Part shown: piece by piece, positions 43,588 to 52,052 of the stretch | Layout: each line of letters starts with the position of its first letter | How positions within the stretch are numbered: the stretch's first letter is position 1 | Source: Streptomyces tagetis | GTDB lineage: Bacteria; Actinomycetota; Actinomycetes; Streptomycetales; Streptomycetaceae | Direction of reading: 5' to 3' | DNA length: 64,000 bases | Assembly (NCBI RefSeq): GCF_018069565.1 | Contig: NZ_JAGPNL010000013.1 | Location: 43,797 to 107,796 of the forward strand | Notes under the pieces: model-generated | Databases searched by the model: none | What the model saw: only the letters and a program-made list of their open reading frames with translations | What the model was told of the DNA's origin: nothing | Program-made: the position numbers and the translations under genes

Positions 43588-43928
43588 ACCGACGCCGTCG
43601 GCGCGTGGCGACGGCGGCGTCCGCGCAGGGACGTGTACACCGTGCCCAGTACGAAGGACTGGAGCAGGGCGGAGACCACGATTCCGCCGATGAAGAACCA
43701 GGCCGGCGCGTCGGCCCAGCCGCTGTCGACGAGCCAGACCACGAAACCGAAGAGCGGGAAGGTCAGCAGGGCCGGCCACACCCAGATCAGCGAGGCGTCC
43801 GGGCCGCTCGCGTACAGCGGCTCCGTCGCGGCGAGGACGATGGCCGCGCCCACCAGCGAGAGGTAGACCGCGGAGACGGGGTTGGTGACGGCGCGGCGGG
43901 TGAACGTACGTATCGGGCGGGTGCTCAT
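43581..43928 (-). CDS. Small membrane protein with three predicted helices
   Basis: A 115-residue protein with three hydrophobic segments (about 18-38, 45-66, 75-97) and basic ends. ATG 43928 follows GGGGGAGAT. Similar proteins (SCF-type membrane proteins) occur at this locus in other Streptomyces. Function unknown. Confidence 0.7.
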   Translation of the reverse strand: MSTRPIRTFTRRAVTNPVSAVYLSLVGAAIVLAATEPLYASGPDASLIWVWPALLTFPLFGFVVWLVDSGWADAPAWFFIGGIVVSALLQSFVLGTVYTSLRGRRRRHAPTASVQ

Positions 43929-44080
43929 CGGATCTCCCCCATGGGTCGGCGTCGTGGTTCCAGGGTCGGACGGCGGTCCGTCCGTGTCCTGAGTACCCGT
44001 ACTCAGCTCGCCCACGTCCCGGTGCGTGCCCGCGGTGGCCGGGAGGCCCGGCCACCGCACCGCGTCACCTCACCGTGCGG

Positions 44081-44236
44081 TCAGCCGCACTGGCAGGGGT
44101 TTCCGGACTGGCAGCCGCAGCCGCACCCCGAACCGCAGCCGCAGGCGGCGATCAGGGGCAGGCTCTTGAGGTCTGCGGGCTGCTCGGTCGGGCGCTGCTG
44201 CGCGGGGTCGGGCTGCTGAGCGGGGGATTCGGCCAT
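44081..44236 (-). CDS. Small cysteine-rich protein
   Basis: A 51-residue protein with a Gln/Pro-rich N-terminus and a C-terminal cluster of seven cysteines alternating with glycine (ACGCGSGCGCGCQSGNPCQ). ATG 44236 has an excellent AAGGAGGG site, arguing for real translation. The cluster could bind metal like a metallothionein or form part of a secreted or modified peptide. It lies just downstream of phoU. Confidence 0.65.
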   Translation of the reverse strand: MAESPAQQPDPAQQRPTEQPADLKSLPLIAACGCGSGCGCGCQSGNPCQCG

Positions 44237-44609
44237 GGGACCCTCCTTGGGGCTGGTGCCTGTGACCATTGGATGCCCCGAGTGGCGGTCGCATCAACGG
44301 CGCATGCGGTGATCACGTGCGCCCCCTCGGCCGTCGAGCCGCCTGGCCGTCCCGGCCTGGGCGCCCGGCCGCGGAGCCCTTGGCCGTCCCGGTTCGGCCG
44401 CCGCCCGCTGTCCGCTGCCCGCCGCCGCCACCAGCAACCGGGAGCGCCCGGAGCGCCCGGACTCCCAGAGCGCACAGAGCGCTCAGAACCCTGGGAGCCC
44501 TGGGAGCCCTGGGAGCCCCGGGAACACGAGGGCCCAGAGGCCCCCGGAGCGCCCCGGAGCCCCCGAGGGCCCGAGCCCCCCGGCCCGGCCCCCAGCCCCC
44601 GACCGCCCC
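44237..44609. repeat. Low-complexity intergenic region with 10-bp tandem repeat
   Basis: 373 bp between the cysteine-rich gene and phoU. At 44489-44521 the unit CCCTGGGAGC is repeated more than three times; 44540-44620 is C-rich with repeated CCCCCTCAGC. No gene is seen. Confidence 0.6.
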
Positions 44610-45326
44610 TCAGCCCCCCTCAGCCCCCTCCGTCGCCTCCGGCGCCTCGCCCCGGCTCACCGTCGGCACGTCCGCCTGGAGTTCGTCCGCGTGTTCGCCG
44701 GTGACCAGGTACACCACCCGCTTGGCGACCGCCACGGCGTGGTCCGCGTACCGCTCGTAGTAGCGGCCCAGCAGGGTCACGTCGACGGCCGTCTCGATGC
44801 CGTGCTTCCAGCGGTCGTCCATCAGGTGCTGGAAGAGGGCGCGGTGCAGCAGGTCCATCTCGTCGTCGTCCTGCTCCAACTGGAGGGCCAGCTCGACGTC
44901 CTTGGTGATGATCACCTCGGCCGCCTTGGCCATCAGCCGCTGGGCGAGCTGCCCCATCTCCAGGATGGTGGCGTGCAGGTCGCGGGGGACGGCCCGCGCC
45001 GGGTAGCGCAGCCGGGCCAGCTTGGCCACGTGCTGGGCCAGGTCGCCCGAACGCTCCAGGTCGGCCGACATCCGCAGCGACGTGACGACGATGCGCAGGT
45101 CAGTGGCGACCGGCTGCTGCCGGGCCAGCAGGGTGATCGCCCGCGCCTCCAGGTCGTGCTGGAGCTCGTCGACCTTCTGGTCGCCCTCGATCACCTCCTC
45201 GGCGAGCTTCAGGTCGGCGTCGAGGATGGCGGTCGTGGCGCGTCCGATCGCCGAACCGACCAGCCGGCCCATCTCCACCAGACTGTCGCCGATCGAGTCC
45301 AGTTCCTCGTGGTAGGCGTCCCGCAT
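44610..45326 (-). CDS. phoU: Phosphate-uptake/PhoR-signalling regulator PhoU
   Basis: A 238-residue PhoU, two repeats of a three-helix bundle, with the typical N-terminus MRDAYHEELDSIGDSLVEMG and the metal-site segments ERSGDLAQHVAKLA and YYERYADHAVAVAKRV. It restrains PhoR-PhoP signalling when phosphate is plentiful. The C-terminal 20 residues are an acidic tail. Divergent from phoR across a PHO-box-like repeat. Confidence 0.94.
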   Translation of the reverse strand: MRDAYHEELDSIGDSLVEMGRLVGSAIGRATTAILDADLKLAEEVIEGDQKVDELQHDLEARAITLLARQQPVATDLRIVVTSLRMSADLERSGDLAQHVAKLARLRYPARAVPRDLHATILEMGQLAQRLMAKAAEVIITKDVELALQLEQDDDEMDLLHRALFQHLMDDRWKHGIETAVDVTLLGRYYERYADHAVAVAKRVVYLVTGEHADELQADVPTVSRGEAPEATEGAEGG

Positions 45327-45420
45327 CAGGTTCCCTCTCGTACGTCGTGGCGGGGGCTCGGTTCCCCCGCCCCGGCCCCACGGCCCCACCGTCCGGCCCG
45401 TACGCGTCCGTTTCCGGCAC

Positions 45421-45453
45421 CCGGAATGAACCATCCCTGGCCCCCAGGTGAAC
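45421..45453 (-). promoter_or_regulatory. PHO-box-like direct repeats
   Basis: On the − strand GTTCACC and GTTCATT start exactly 22 nt apart, two turns of the 11-nt direct-repeat unit bound by PhoP, with a degenerate unit between. The site lies in the divergent phoU-phoR gap, about 95 nt from phoU and 75 nt from phoR, where S. coelicolor has its PHO box. Confidence 0.65.
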
Positions 45454-45526
45454 TCTGGGCGACGAGTGTTCGAGGTCGCACGCCGATGGCTGGGGGCAGC
45501 GTGTTCCTCATGCCTAACCTGGACGC

Positions 45527-47329
45527 ATGGACGTGAACGCGGCGGTCGCCGCAGTGGCGGCGCTGGCCGGATTGCTCACCGGCGTCATCGCCGTGCTGGC
45601 GTTCCGCTGGAGCGAGCGCGACCAGAGCCGGCCCACCCGCACCTCCCTGCACACCGACCCGGTGCTCCCGCCCGGCGTGGACACGGTCCTGTCGGTGCTG
45701 CGGTCCTCGGCGGTCGTCCTCGACGAGGCCGACGCCGTGGTCAAGGCCAGCTCGGCCGCGTACGCCCTCGGTCTGGTCCGGGGCGGACGGCTCGCCGTCG
45801 ACCCCATGCTCCAGATGGCCCGTGACACGCGCCGCGACGGAGAGATACGCCAGGTGGAGCTGGACCTGCCGCGCCGCAGCGGGCGGGGCGAGGCGCTGGC
45901 CGTCTCCGCGCGCGTCGCGCCGCTCGGCTCCCGGCTGGTGCTCCTGCTGGTCGAGGACCTCACCGAGGCCCGCCGTATCGAAGCGGTCCGGCGCGACTTC
46001 GTCGCCAATGTGAGCCACGAGCTGAAGACGCCGGTGGGCGCGTTGTCCCTGCTCTCCGAGGCGGTGATGGACGCCTCCGACGACCCCGAGGCGGTCGAGC
46101 GCTTCGCCGGGCGGATGCAGATCGAGGCGACCCGGCTCACCAACCTGGTGCAGGAGCTGATCGACCTGTCCCGGGTGCAGAACGACGACACCCTCGACGA
46201 CGCCGAGCCGGTCCGGGTGGACGAGCTGGTCGCCGAGGCCGTCGACCGGTGCCGGCACGCGGCCGGCACCAAGCAGATCACCATGGCGACGGCCGGTGCC
46301 GCGGGCCTGTCGGTGCACGGCAACCGCGGCCAGCTCGCCGCCGCGATCGGCAACCTCGTCGAGAACGCCGTCAACTACTCACCCGCCCGGACCCGCGTCG
46401 GCATCGCGGTCCGCCGGGTCGCCGCGTCCGGCGGCGCCATGATCGAGATCGCCGTGACCGACCAGGGCATCGGCATCTCGGAGAAGGACAGGGAGCGCGT
46501 CTTCGAGCGCTTCTACCGCGTCGACCCCGCCCGCTCCCGGGCCACCGGCGGTACGGGGCTGGGCCTCGCCATCGTCAAGCACGTGGTCGCCTCGCACGGC
46601 GGGGACGTCACGCTGTGGAGCGCCGAGGGACAGGGGTCCACCTTCACCCTGCGCCTGCCCGAATCGGGCCCGGCCGGCGACCGCGCCCCCCGGGACCCGG
46701 CCGCCCCGGGTGCCACCGAGCACAGCCACTCCGCCACGGGTGCCACGGGTGCCCCGGGTGCCACGGGTGCCACCGCCCACGGTGGCTCCGCCGCGGATGA
46801 CACGGCTTACGGTGACTCCGCCCCGGGTGAGACGGCTTATGGTGACTCCGCCATGGGTGGCACCCCTTATGGTGACGCCACGGGTCACTCCGCCACGGGT
46901 GACGCCGTCTACGGTGACTCCGGAGACCTCGCCGGTCCCCTCAGCCCCACGGACGACCTCACCGGTCCCGCAGAAGACCTCATCGGTCCCACAGACCTCC
47001 CCGACCCCACCGACCGCGCGCCACACGACGCACACGGTGGTACGGCGCCCGGACACCTCGGGGGCACCACGGACCGCACCGCGCCCGTGCACCCCCCGGA
47101 GCCCGCCGGCCCCGTCTCCCACCCCGACCCCGACCCCGTCCCGCGCGGAGACACCGCCCGGGTCATCGACCCCGCACCGCACGCCGACGCCGCCCCGACC
47201 ACGGCGGACGAGGACCGCGCGGCACCCGCGGCCCCCGCGGAGGAGACGGGGGCGGCCGGACGGTCCGGCTCCGCTTCCTCCCACCGATCCCCGTACGAAA
47301 CGCTTCCCGCTCCGGAGGTCCTTCCGTGA
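45527..47329 (+). CDS. phoR: Sensor kinase PhoR with long repetitive C-terminal tail
   Basis: A 600-residue histidine kinase. One N-terminal transmembrane helix (residues about 8-27), a PAS-like region (50-150), the HisKA box with H164 (FVANVSHELKTPVGAL), N box NLVENAVNY, and G boxes DQGIGI and GTGLGLA. The kinase core ends near residue 380. The remaining 220 residues are low-complexity, with Gly/Ala/Thr repeats and five YGDS/YGDA units; S. coelicolor PhoR is about 426 residues as I recall. It phosphorylates PhoP under phosphate limitation. Overlaps phoP by 4 nt. Confidence 0.92.
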   Translation: MDVNAAVAAVAALAGLLTGVIAVLAFRWSERDQSRPTRTSLHTDPVLPPGVDTVLSVLRSSAVVLDEADAVVKASSAAYALGLVRGGRLAVDPMLQMARDTRRDGEIRQVELDLPRRSGRGEALAVSARVAPLGSRLVLLLVEDLTEARRIEAVRRDFVANVSHELKTPVGALSLLSEAVMDASDDPEAVERFAGRMQIEATRLTNLVQELIDLSRVQNDDTLDDAEPVRVDELVAEAVDRCRHAAGTKQITMATAGAAGLSVHGNRGQLAAAIGNLVENAVNYSPARTRVGIAVRRVAASGGAMIEIAVTDQGIGISEKDRERVFERFYRVDPARSRATGGTGLGLAIVKHVVASHGGDVTLWSAEGQGSTFTLRLPESGPAGDRAPRDPAAPGATEHSHSATGATGAPGATGATAHGGSAADDTAYGDSAPGETAYGDSAMGGTPYGDATGHSATGDAVYGDSGDLAGPLSPTDDLTGPAEDLIGPTDLPDPTDRAPHDAHGGTAPGHLGGTTDRTAPVHPPEPAGPVSHPDPDPVPRGDTARVIDPAPHADAAPTTADEDRAAPAAPAEETGAAGRSGSASSHRSPYETLPAPEVLP

Positions 47330-48006
47330 CCCGTGTGCTCGTCGTCGAGGACGAGGAGTCCTTCTCCGACGCCCTGTCCTACATGCTCCGCAAGGAGGGC
47401 TTCGAGGTCGCGGTCGCGACCACGGGGCCCGACGGACTCGACGAGTTCGAGCGCAACGGCGCCGACCTCGTCCTCCTCGACCTGATGCTGCCCGGCCTGC
47501 CGGGCACCGAGGTCTGCCGCCAACTGCGCGGCCGTTCCAACGTCCCCGTGATCATGGTCACGGCCAAGGACAGTGAGATCGACAAGGTCGTGGGACTGGA
47601 GATAGGGGCCGACGACTACGTCACCAAGCCCTTCTCCTCCCGCGAGCTGGTCGCCCGTATCCGCGCCGTGCTGCGCCGCCGCGGCGAGCCCGAGGAGGTC
47701 GCCCCCGCCGCGCTGGAGGCCGGCCCGGTCCGCATGGACGTGGACCGGCACGTGGTCACCGTCGGCGGCACCAAGGTCGACCTGCCGCTGAAGGAGTTCG
47801 ACCTGCTGGAGATGTTGCTGCGCAACGCGGGCCGGGTGCTGACCCGCATGCAGCTCATCGACCGGGTGTGGGGCGCCGACTACGTCGGCGACACCAAGAC
47901 CCTGGACGTCCACGTCAAGCGGCTGCGCGCCAAGATCGAGCCCGACCCGGGCGCACCGCGGTACCTGGTGACCGTGCGGGGGCTCGGCTACAAGTTCGAG
48001 CCGTAG
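47326..48006 (+). CDS. phoP: Phosphate response regulator PhoP
   Basis: A 226-residue OmpR-type regulator. The receiver has the acidic pair VVEDE, phospho-acceptor D52 (LVLLDLMLPG) and K in YVTKPFSS; the winged helix is at residues about 130-225 (LPLKEFDLLEMLLRNAG, KTLDVHVKRLRAKIE). It activates phosphate scavenging genes and represses many antibiotic genes in Streptomyces. GTG 47326 overlaps the phoR stop. Confidence 0.95.
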   Translation: MTRVLVVEDEESFSDALSYMLRKEGFEVAVATTGPDGLDEFERNGADLVLLDLMLPGLPGTEVCRQLRGRSNVPVIMVTAKDSEIDKVVGLEIGADDYVTKPFSSRELVARIRAVLRRRGEPEEVAPAALEAGPVRMDVDRHVVTVGGTKVDLPLKEFDLLEMLLRNAGRVLTRMQLIDRVWGADYVGDTKTLDVHVKRLRAKIEPDPGAPRYLVTVRGLGYKFEP

Positions 48007-48024
48007 GCCGGCCCGGCGGGACGA

Positions 48025-48069
48025 CACGCGAAGGGCGGGACCTCCCTGGGAGGTCCCGCCCTTCGCGTG
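48025..48069. terminator. Strong terminator after phoP
   Basis: A perfect 21-bp stem (48025-48045 with 48049-48069) and a 3-nt CTG loop. It also faces the 3' end of the leftward lipoprotein gene and can act in both directions. Confidence 0.85.
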
Positions 48070-48097
48070 GCCGGATACGGCGGTCGCGTACGGCGGC

Positions 48098-48712
48098 TCA
48101 GCCGGCGGCCGGCTCGGAGGCGCCGGCGCTCGCCGAGGCGCTCGCGTCGGCCGACGGCTCGGCGGCGGCGTCCGCCGGGGCGCCCGGGGCGGCCGGGGTC
48201 TCGCTCGGGCCCCAGGACGAGAAGAAGCTCTCGGCGGGCACGACGAACGCCTGGAGGTTCACGTCACCGGTCTTGCTGAAGGTGAAGGTGACCTTCTGGG
48301 CGTTGCCGTCCTGGACGGACTCGCGGCTGCTGGGCAGGACGGCGGAGGCGTTGTCCTTGCCGCCGATGATCAGGGAGCCCCCGGCCGGGACGACCAGGCC
48401 GCCGCTGCCCTTGGCGGGCTTCAGCTCGGCGTTCTTGCCGGTGCCGGGCAGGGTGATGGACTCCAGGGTCTGGTCGGTGCGGCCTTCGTTGAAGAGCGTG
48501 GCGGCGACCACGGCCGGGCCGGTCGACTGGAGGTCGGGCTGGGTGATGACGACGGCGTTCTGGATCTTGATGTCGCCGACGGCCGTGGCCGCGTGGTCCG
48601 GCTGGATCTCCAGTGACTGGGCGTTGTGGCCGGCACCGCACGCGGCGAGCGAGGCGATCGAGAACGCGATGGCGGCGGCGGCGAGGGCGCCGCGTCGAAG
48701 GCTGCTGCTCAC
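48098..48712 (-). CDS. Secreted lipoprotein
   Basis: A 204-residue lipoprotein with a signal peptide and lipobox SLAAC (Cys at about residue 25). The body (GDIKIQNAVVITQPDLQSTG, VPAGGSLIIGG) resembles copper-chaperone PCu(A)C/DUF461-type beta proteins, but without a clear metal motif. The tail is Ala/Ser/Pro-rich. Function unknown. Confidence 0.8.
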   Translation of the reverse strand: MSSSLRRGALAAAAIAFSIASLAACGAGHNAQSLEIQPDHAATAVGDIKIQNAVVITQPDLQSTGPAVVAATLFNEGRTDQTLESITLPGTGKNAELKPAKGSGGLVVPAGGSLIIGGKDNASAVLPSSRESVQDGNAQKVTFTFSKTGDVNLQAFVVPAESFFSSWGPSETPAAPGAPADAAAEPSADASASASAGASEPAAG

Positions 48713-49328
48713 GGCGGCGGCAACTCCTAGGACTCGAGCGAGGCGGCGGCAAGGGATAAAGCCGCCCTAAGTGATGGTCAGCGACCATAGGTTACCGAGC
48801 CGTCCCGGGGCCGCCGCACCCGACCCTCCCCCGGGGGCCGCGGCTTCGCCCGGCAGGCGGCAGCCGGGGCGGGAAACGGGCCCGGGGCGGGAAACCGGTC
48901 CGGGGCGGGCGGGCGCCGACCGGTGGGTGCCGGACCGGACGGGCCGAGCCCCTCGCCACGCCGCCGACGACGCCGCCGCACCGGCCATCCCGGAGCGGGA
49001 CACCCGCACAGGCCACCCCGGAGCCTGGACGTCCGCACCGGCCATCCCGGAGCGGGACACCCGCAGAGGCCACCCCGGAGCCGGGACGCCGGCCGGAACA
49101 GCCTCCCCCAAGTCCAGTCCGCCCACGCCGCCCACTCCCTCCCGCAGCCCTCCCGCAGCTCCCGCAGCTTCCACAGCTCCCGTTACTTTCACGCCACACC
49201 CGGGGCCGCTTCCCGGCCGCCTTTGGTGCCTTTGGAGTACCCGTCCCGTGCGTCATTCCGATAAGAAGCCCCGCGATACCGACGCGCTGTCGGCGCGTGA
49301 ATTGCATGTGAAGGAATGTGTCCCCGGG
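48713..49328. repeat. Repeat-rich intergenic region upstream of carD
   Basis: No gene is supported in this part of the 965-bp gap. It contains two and a half copies of a CGGGGCGGGAAAC unit (48866-48910), two copies of a 57-bp unit (start 48976 and 49033, each with an internal near-duplicate), and repeated CCCGCAGCTC near 49140-49190. Long + and − frames across it are due to base composition. Confidence 0.6.
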
Positions 49329-49382
49329 CCGGGAATTGATCACGGTGGGCCGGTGGCCGTCCGGCAGGTGATCAATTCCCGG
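49329..49382. other. Perfect 15-bp inverted repeat
   Basis: CCGGGAATTGATCAC (49329-49343) and its exact complement (49368-49382) flank a 24-bp GC-rich centre. It is AT-richer than its surroundings and lies about 300 bp ahead of carD. It could be an operator or an mRNA structure of an unannotated short transcript. Confidence 0.65.
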
Positions 49383-49620
49383 ATTCGACCGGAACCCCGC
49401 CCCGAGTGTCGAACGGAGTAGCGGAAGTCGCACGTCAGGGACCGGACATATGGGGATGTTTGGTCGGTGTGGCGAGGCCCTCGGAGGGTGTGACGTGGGT
49501 GTTTCGTCCGGCCCGAAGAGCCCCTCCGACCTGCGAATACGAGGTTCCGCTGACCTCGCGCAGCACGTTCCTGTGACTGTTGTCAAGCCCCGAGATATGC
49601 CCTGACCTGCGAAAACGCCA

Positions 49621-49649
49621 TTCAGTAGACGCCGTATCCGTGTTACCCT
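49621..49649 (+). promoter_or_regulatory. Candidate housekeeping promoter of carD
   Basis: TTCAGT (49621-49626), 17-nt spacer, TACCCT (49644-49649), about 28 nt before the carD start. It fits the loose HrdB consensus. Fit is modest. Confidence 0.4.
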
Positions 49650-49677
49650 GGATAGCCACGGAAGGGGTACCTGTCAC

Positions 49678-50160
49678 ATGACGTTCAAGGTTGGCGACAC
49701 CGTGGTCTATCCCCATCACGGGGCCGCGCTGATCGAGGCTATCGAAACTCGCCAGATCAAAGGCGTGGACAAGACCTACTTGGTGCTGAAGGTCGCCCAG
49801 GGTGACCTGACGGTACGTGTGCCAGCGGACAATGCGGAGTTCGTCGGCGTGCGTGATGTGGTCGGTCAGGACGGGCTGGACCGGGTCTTCGAGGTGCTGC
49901 GCGCGCCGTACGCCGAGGAGCCCACGAACTGGTCGCGTCGTTACAAGGCAAACCTGGAGAAGCTCGCCTCCGGCGACGTCATCCGGGTCGCGGAAGTGGT
50001 GCGCGATCTCTGGCGGCGCGAGCGCGAGCGCGGACTCTCCGCCGGTGAGAAGCGCATGCTCGCCAAGGCCCGCCAGATCCTGGTGAGCGAGCTGGCCCTC
50101 GCGGAGAACACCAACGAGGACAAGGCCGAGGCCCTGCTCGACGAGGTTCTCGCTTCCTGA
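49678..50160 (+). CDS. carD: CarD-family RNA polymerase-binding regulator
   Basis: A 160-residue CarD protein. Residues 1-60 form the Tudor-like RNAP-interaction domain (FKVGDTVVYPHHGAALIEAIE), the rest the helical DNA-binding domain with the conserved tryptophan in TNWSRRYKANLEKL. It stabilises open promoter complexes. ATG 49678 has GGAAGGGG upstream. The 339 bp after it hold no gene but probably the ispD promoter. Confidence 0.95.
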   Translation: MTFKVGDTVVYPHHGAALIEAIETRQIKGVDKTYLVLKVAQGDLTVRVPADNAEFVGVRDVVGQDGLDRVFEVLRAPYAEEPTNWSRRYKANLEKLASGDVIRVAEVVRDLWRRERERGLSAGEKRMLAKARQILVSELALAENTNEDKAEALLDEVLAS

Positions 50161-50499
50161 GGCGGGACGCTCGCGTGGCCTGACGCGAGGCGCGCTCGCC
50201 GCACGCTCGGAATCAGCGCACGGAAATGCCGTGGTGCCCGATGACAGCTTCTGTCGCCGGGCGCCGCGGCATGTTCGTTCCAGCGGCCGGGCCCACCCGG
50301 GGATGCCGGGCCCCGGGATGAGGCCACGGGAGCCGCCGGTCTTCGTAGGCTCCTCCCGGGAGGTCTCCCCCGGTCCCTCGCGTGCCGGGCTCGGTCCGCG
50401 GCTCGACCAGGGTCACGGAAGGGTCCGGTCAAGGCGTAGCGCCCGGCACGGTGAAGGCCATACCCACCTAGGTCGAGCACACAAACCTGACAGGAACCG

Positions 50500-51285
50500 A
50501 TGTCTGACGAATCGCGGCTCTCGCCCACCGGGGCCCCCGGGCCCGCCGAGACTCCCGTGCCCGCCCGGACCGCGGCGGTCATCCCGGCCGCCGGGCGGGG
50601 CGTACGCCTCGGACCCGGCGCCCCCAAGGCGCTCCGGGCGCTCGGCGGCACTCCCATGCTGATCCACGCGGTCCGCGCGATGGCCGCCTCCCGCGCGGTC
50701 TCCCTGGTCGTCGTCGTGGCCCCGCCCGACGGCGCCACCGAGGTCAAGGGCCTCCTGGACGCGCACCCGCTGCCGGAGGGGACCGACCTGCTCGTGGTGC
50801 CCGGCGGCGAGACCCGCCAGGAATCCGTACGGCGCGGCCTGGAGGTGCTGCCGCCCGGCGTGTACGACGTCGTCCTCGTGCACGACGCGGCCCGGCCCCT
50901 GGTGCCGGTGGAGACGGTGGACGCCGTGATCGAGGCGGTGCGCCGGGGCGCCCCGGCCGTCGTGCCGGCACTGCCGCTCGCCGACACCGTCAAGCAGGTC
51001 GAGCCGGCCGGTGTGCCCGGCACGCCCGAGCCCGTCGTGGCCACGCCGGAGCGGTCCCTGCTGCGCGCGGTGCAGACGCCGCAGGGCTTCGACCACGACA
51101 CGCTGGTCCGCGCCCACACCACCGTGACCGGCGAGGTCACCGACGACGCGAGCATGGTCGAGCGGCTCGGGCTGTCGGTCGTGGTGGTGCCGGGGCACGA
51201 GGAGGCGTTCAAGGTGACCCGTCCGCTGGACCTGGTGCTCGCCGAGGCGGTCCTGGCCCGCAGGAGGCACACCGATGGCTTCTGA
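50500..51285 (+). CDS. ispD: 2-C-methyl-D-erythritol 4-phosphate cytidylyltransferase
   Basis: A 261-residue IspD of the non-mevalonate isoprenoid pathway. CTP-binding motif AAVIPAAGRGVRLGPGAPKAL at about residue 25, then GGETRQESVRRGL, VLVHDAARPLV and QTPQGF. The first 22 residues are a variable extension. It overlaps ispF by 11 nt. Confidence 0.95.
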   Translation: MSDESRLSPTGAPGPAETPVPARTAAVIPAAGRGVRLGPGAPKALRALGGTPMLIHAVRAMAASRAVSLVVVVAPPDGATEVKGLLDAHPLPEGTDLLVVPGGETRQESVRRGLEVLPPGVYDVVLVHDAARPLVPVETVDAVIEAVRRGAPAVVPALPLADTVKQVEPAGVPGTPEPVVATPERSLLRAVQTPQGFDHDTLVRAHTTVTGEVTDDASMVERLGLSVVVVPGHEEAFKVTRPLDLVLAEAVLARRRHTDGF

Positions 51286-51772
51286 GGACTTCCCCGCCCT
51301 GCCGCAGGTCGGCATCGGCACCGACATCCACGCCTTCGAGGAGGGCCGCGAGCTGTGGTGCGCGGGCCTGAGGTGGGAGGGCGAGGGCCCCGGGCTGGCC
51401 GGGCACTCCGACGCGGACGTGGTCGCGCACGCCGCGTGCAACGCGCTGTTCTCCGCCGCCGGGCTCGGTGACCTGGGGCAGCACTTCGGCACCGGGCGCC
51501 CCGAGTGGTCCGGCGCCTCGGGGGTGACCCTGCTGACGGAGGCCGCGCGGATCGTCCGGGCGGCGGGCTTCCGGATCGGCAACGTCGCGGTGCAGGTCGT
51601 GGGGGCACGCCCGAAGATCGGCAAACGCCGCGAAGAGGCCCAGAAGGTGCTCTCCGAGGCGGTCGGCGCCCCGGTCTCCGTCTCCGGCGCCACCACGGAC
51701 GGCCTCGGCTTCCCCGGCCGGGACGAGGGGCTGATGGCCGTGGCCACGGCCCTGGTCGCCCGCACCTCCTGA
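51275..51772 (+). CDS. ispF: 2-C-methyl-D-erythritol 2,4-cyclodiphosphate synthase
   Basis: A 165-residue IspF. Metal-binding Asp/His in GIGTDIHAFEE, the motif LAGHSDADVVAHAACNAL, and the C-terminal GATTDGLGFPGRDEGLMA. Works after IspD/IspE in isoprenoid precursor synthesis. Its TGA stop begins an 11-bp tandem repeat. Confidence 0.95.
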   Translation: MASEDFPALPQVGIGTDIHAFEEGRELWCAGLRWEGEGPGLAGHSDADVVAHAACNALFSAAGLGDLGQHFGTGRPEWSGASGVTLLTEAARIVRAAGFRIGNVAVQVVGARPKIGKRREEAQKVLSEAVGAPVSVSGATTDGLGFPGRDEGLMAVATALVARTS

Positions 51773-51802
51773 TCCGTCCCTGATCCGCGCCTGATCCGTT
51801 CC
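51770..51802. repeat. Three 11-bp tandem repeats starting at the ispF stop
   Basis: TGATCCGTCCC, TGATCCGCGCC and TGATCCGTTCC follow one another, then TGACCC. The rest of the 280-bp gap to cysS has a repeated GGGTCAGCCGGGCC near 51837-51865. No gene. Confidence 0.6.
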
Positions 51803-52052
51803 TGACCCACTCGGTGTCCTCACGAGAGCGCCGCGCGGGTCAGCCGGGCCGCGCCCGCGGGTCAGCCGGGCCTCGTACCCACGCGGCCCCCGCCCGCACC
51901 CCGAAATGGCCGGTTCCACCCCGCCCGCGTACGGCGGAACGGCCGCTTCCGCGCCGCCCCCGGTCACCCGCGGCACCCCCGGCCGCCTCCGTCGGGGGCG
52001 TCAAGGGGTCGGTGGGCCCCAGGCACTGTCCGGGGCCCACTACCCTGGAGCC

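Noticed and set aside
48771..49421. Long + and − frames in the gap before carD
   Set aside because: They follow DNA repeats and consist of Pro/Arg/Ala runs with no ribosome site; treated as intergenic.
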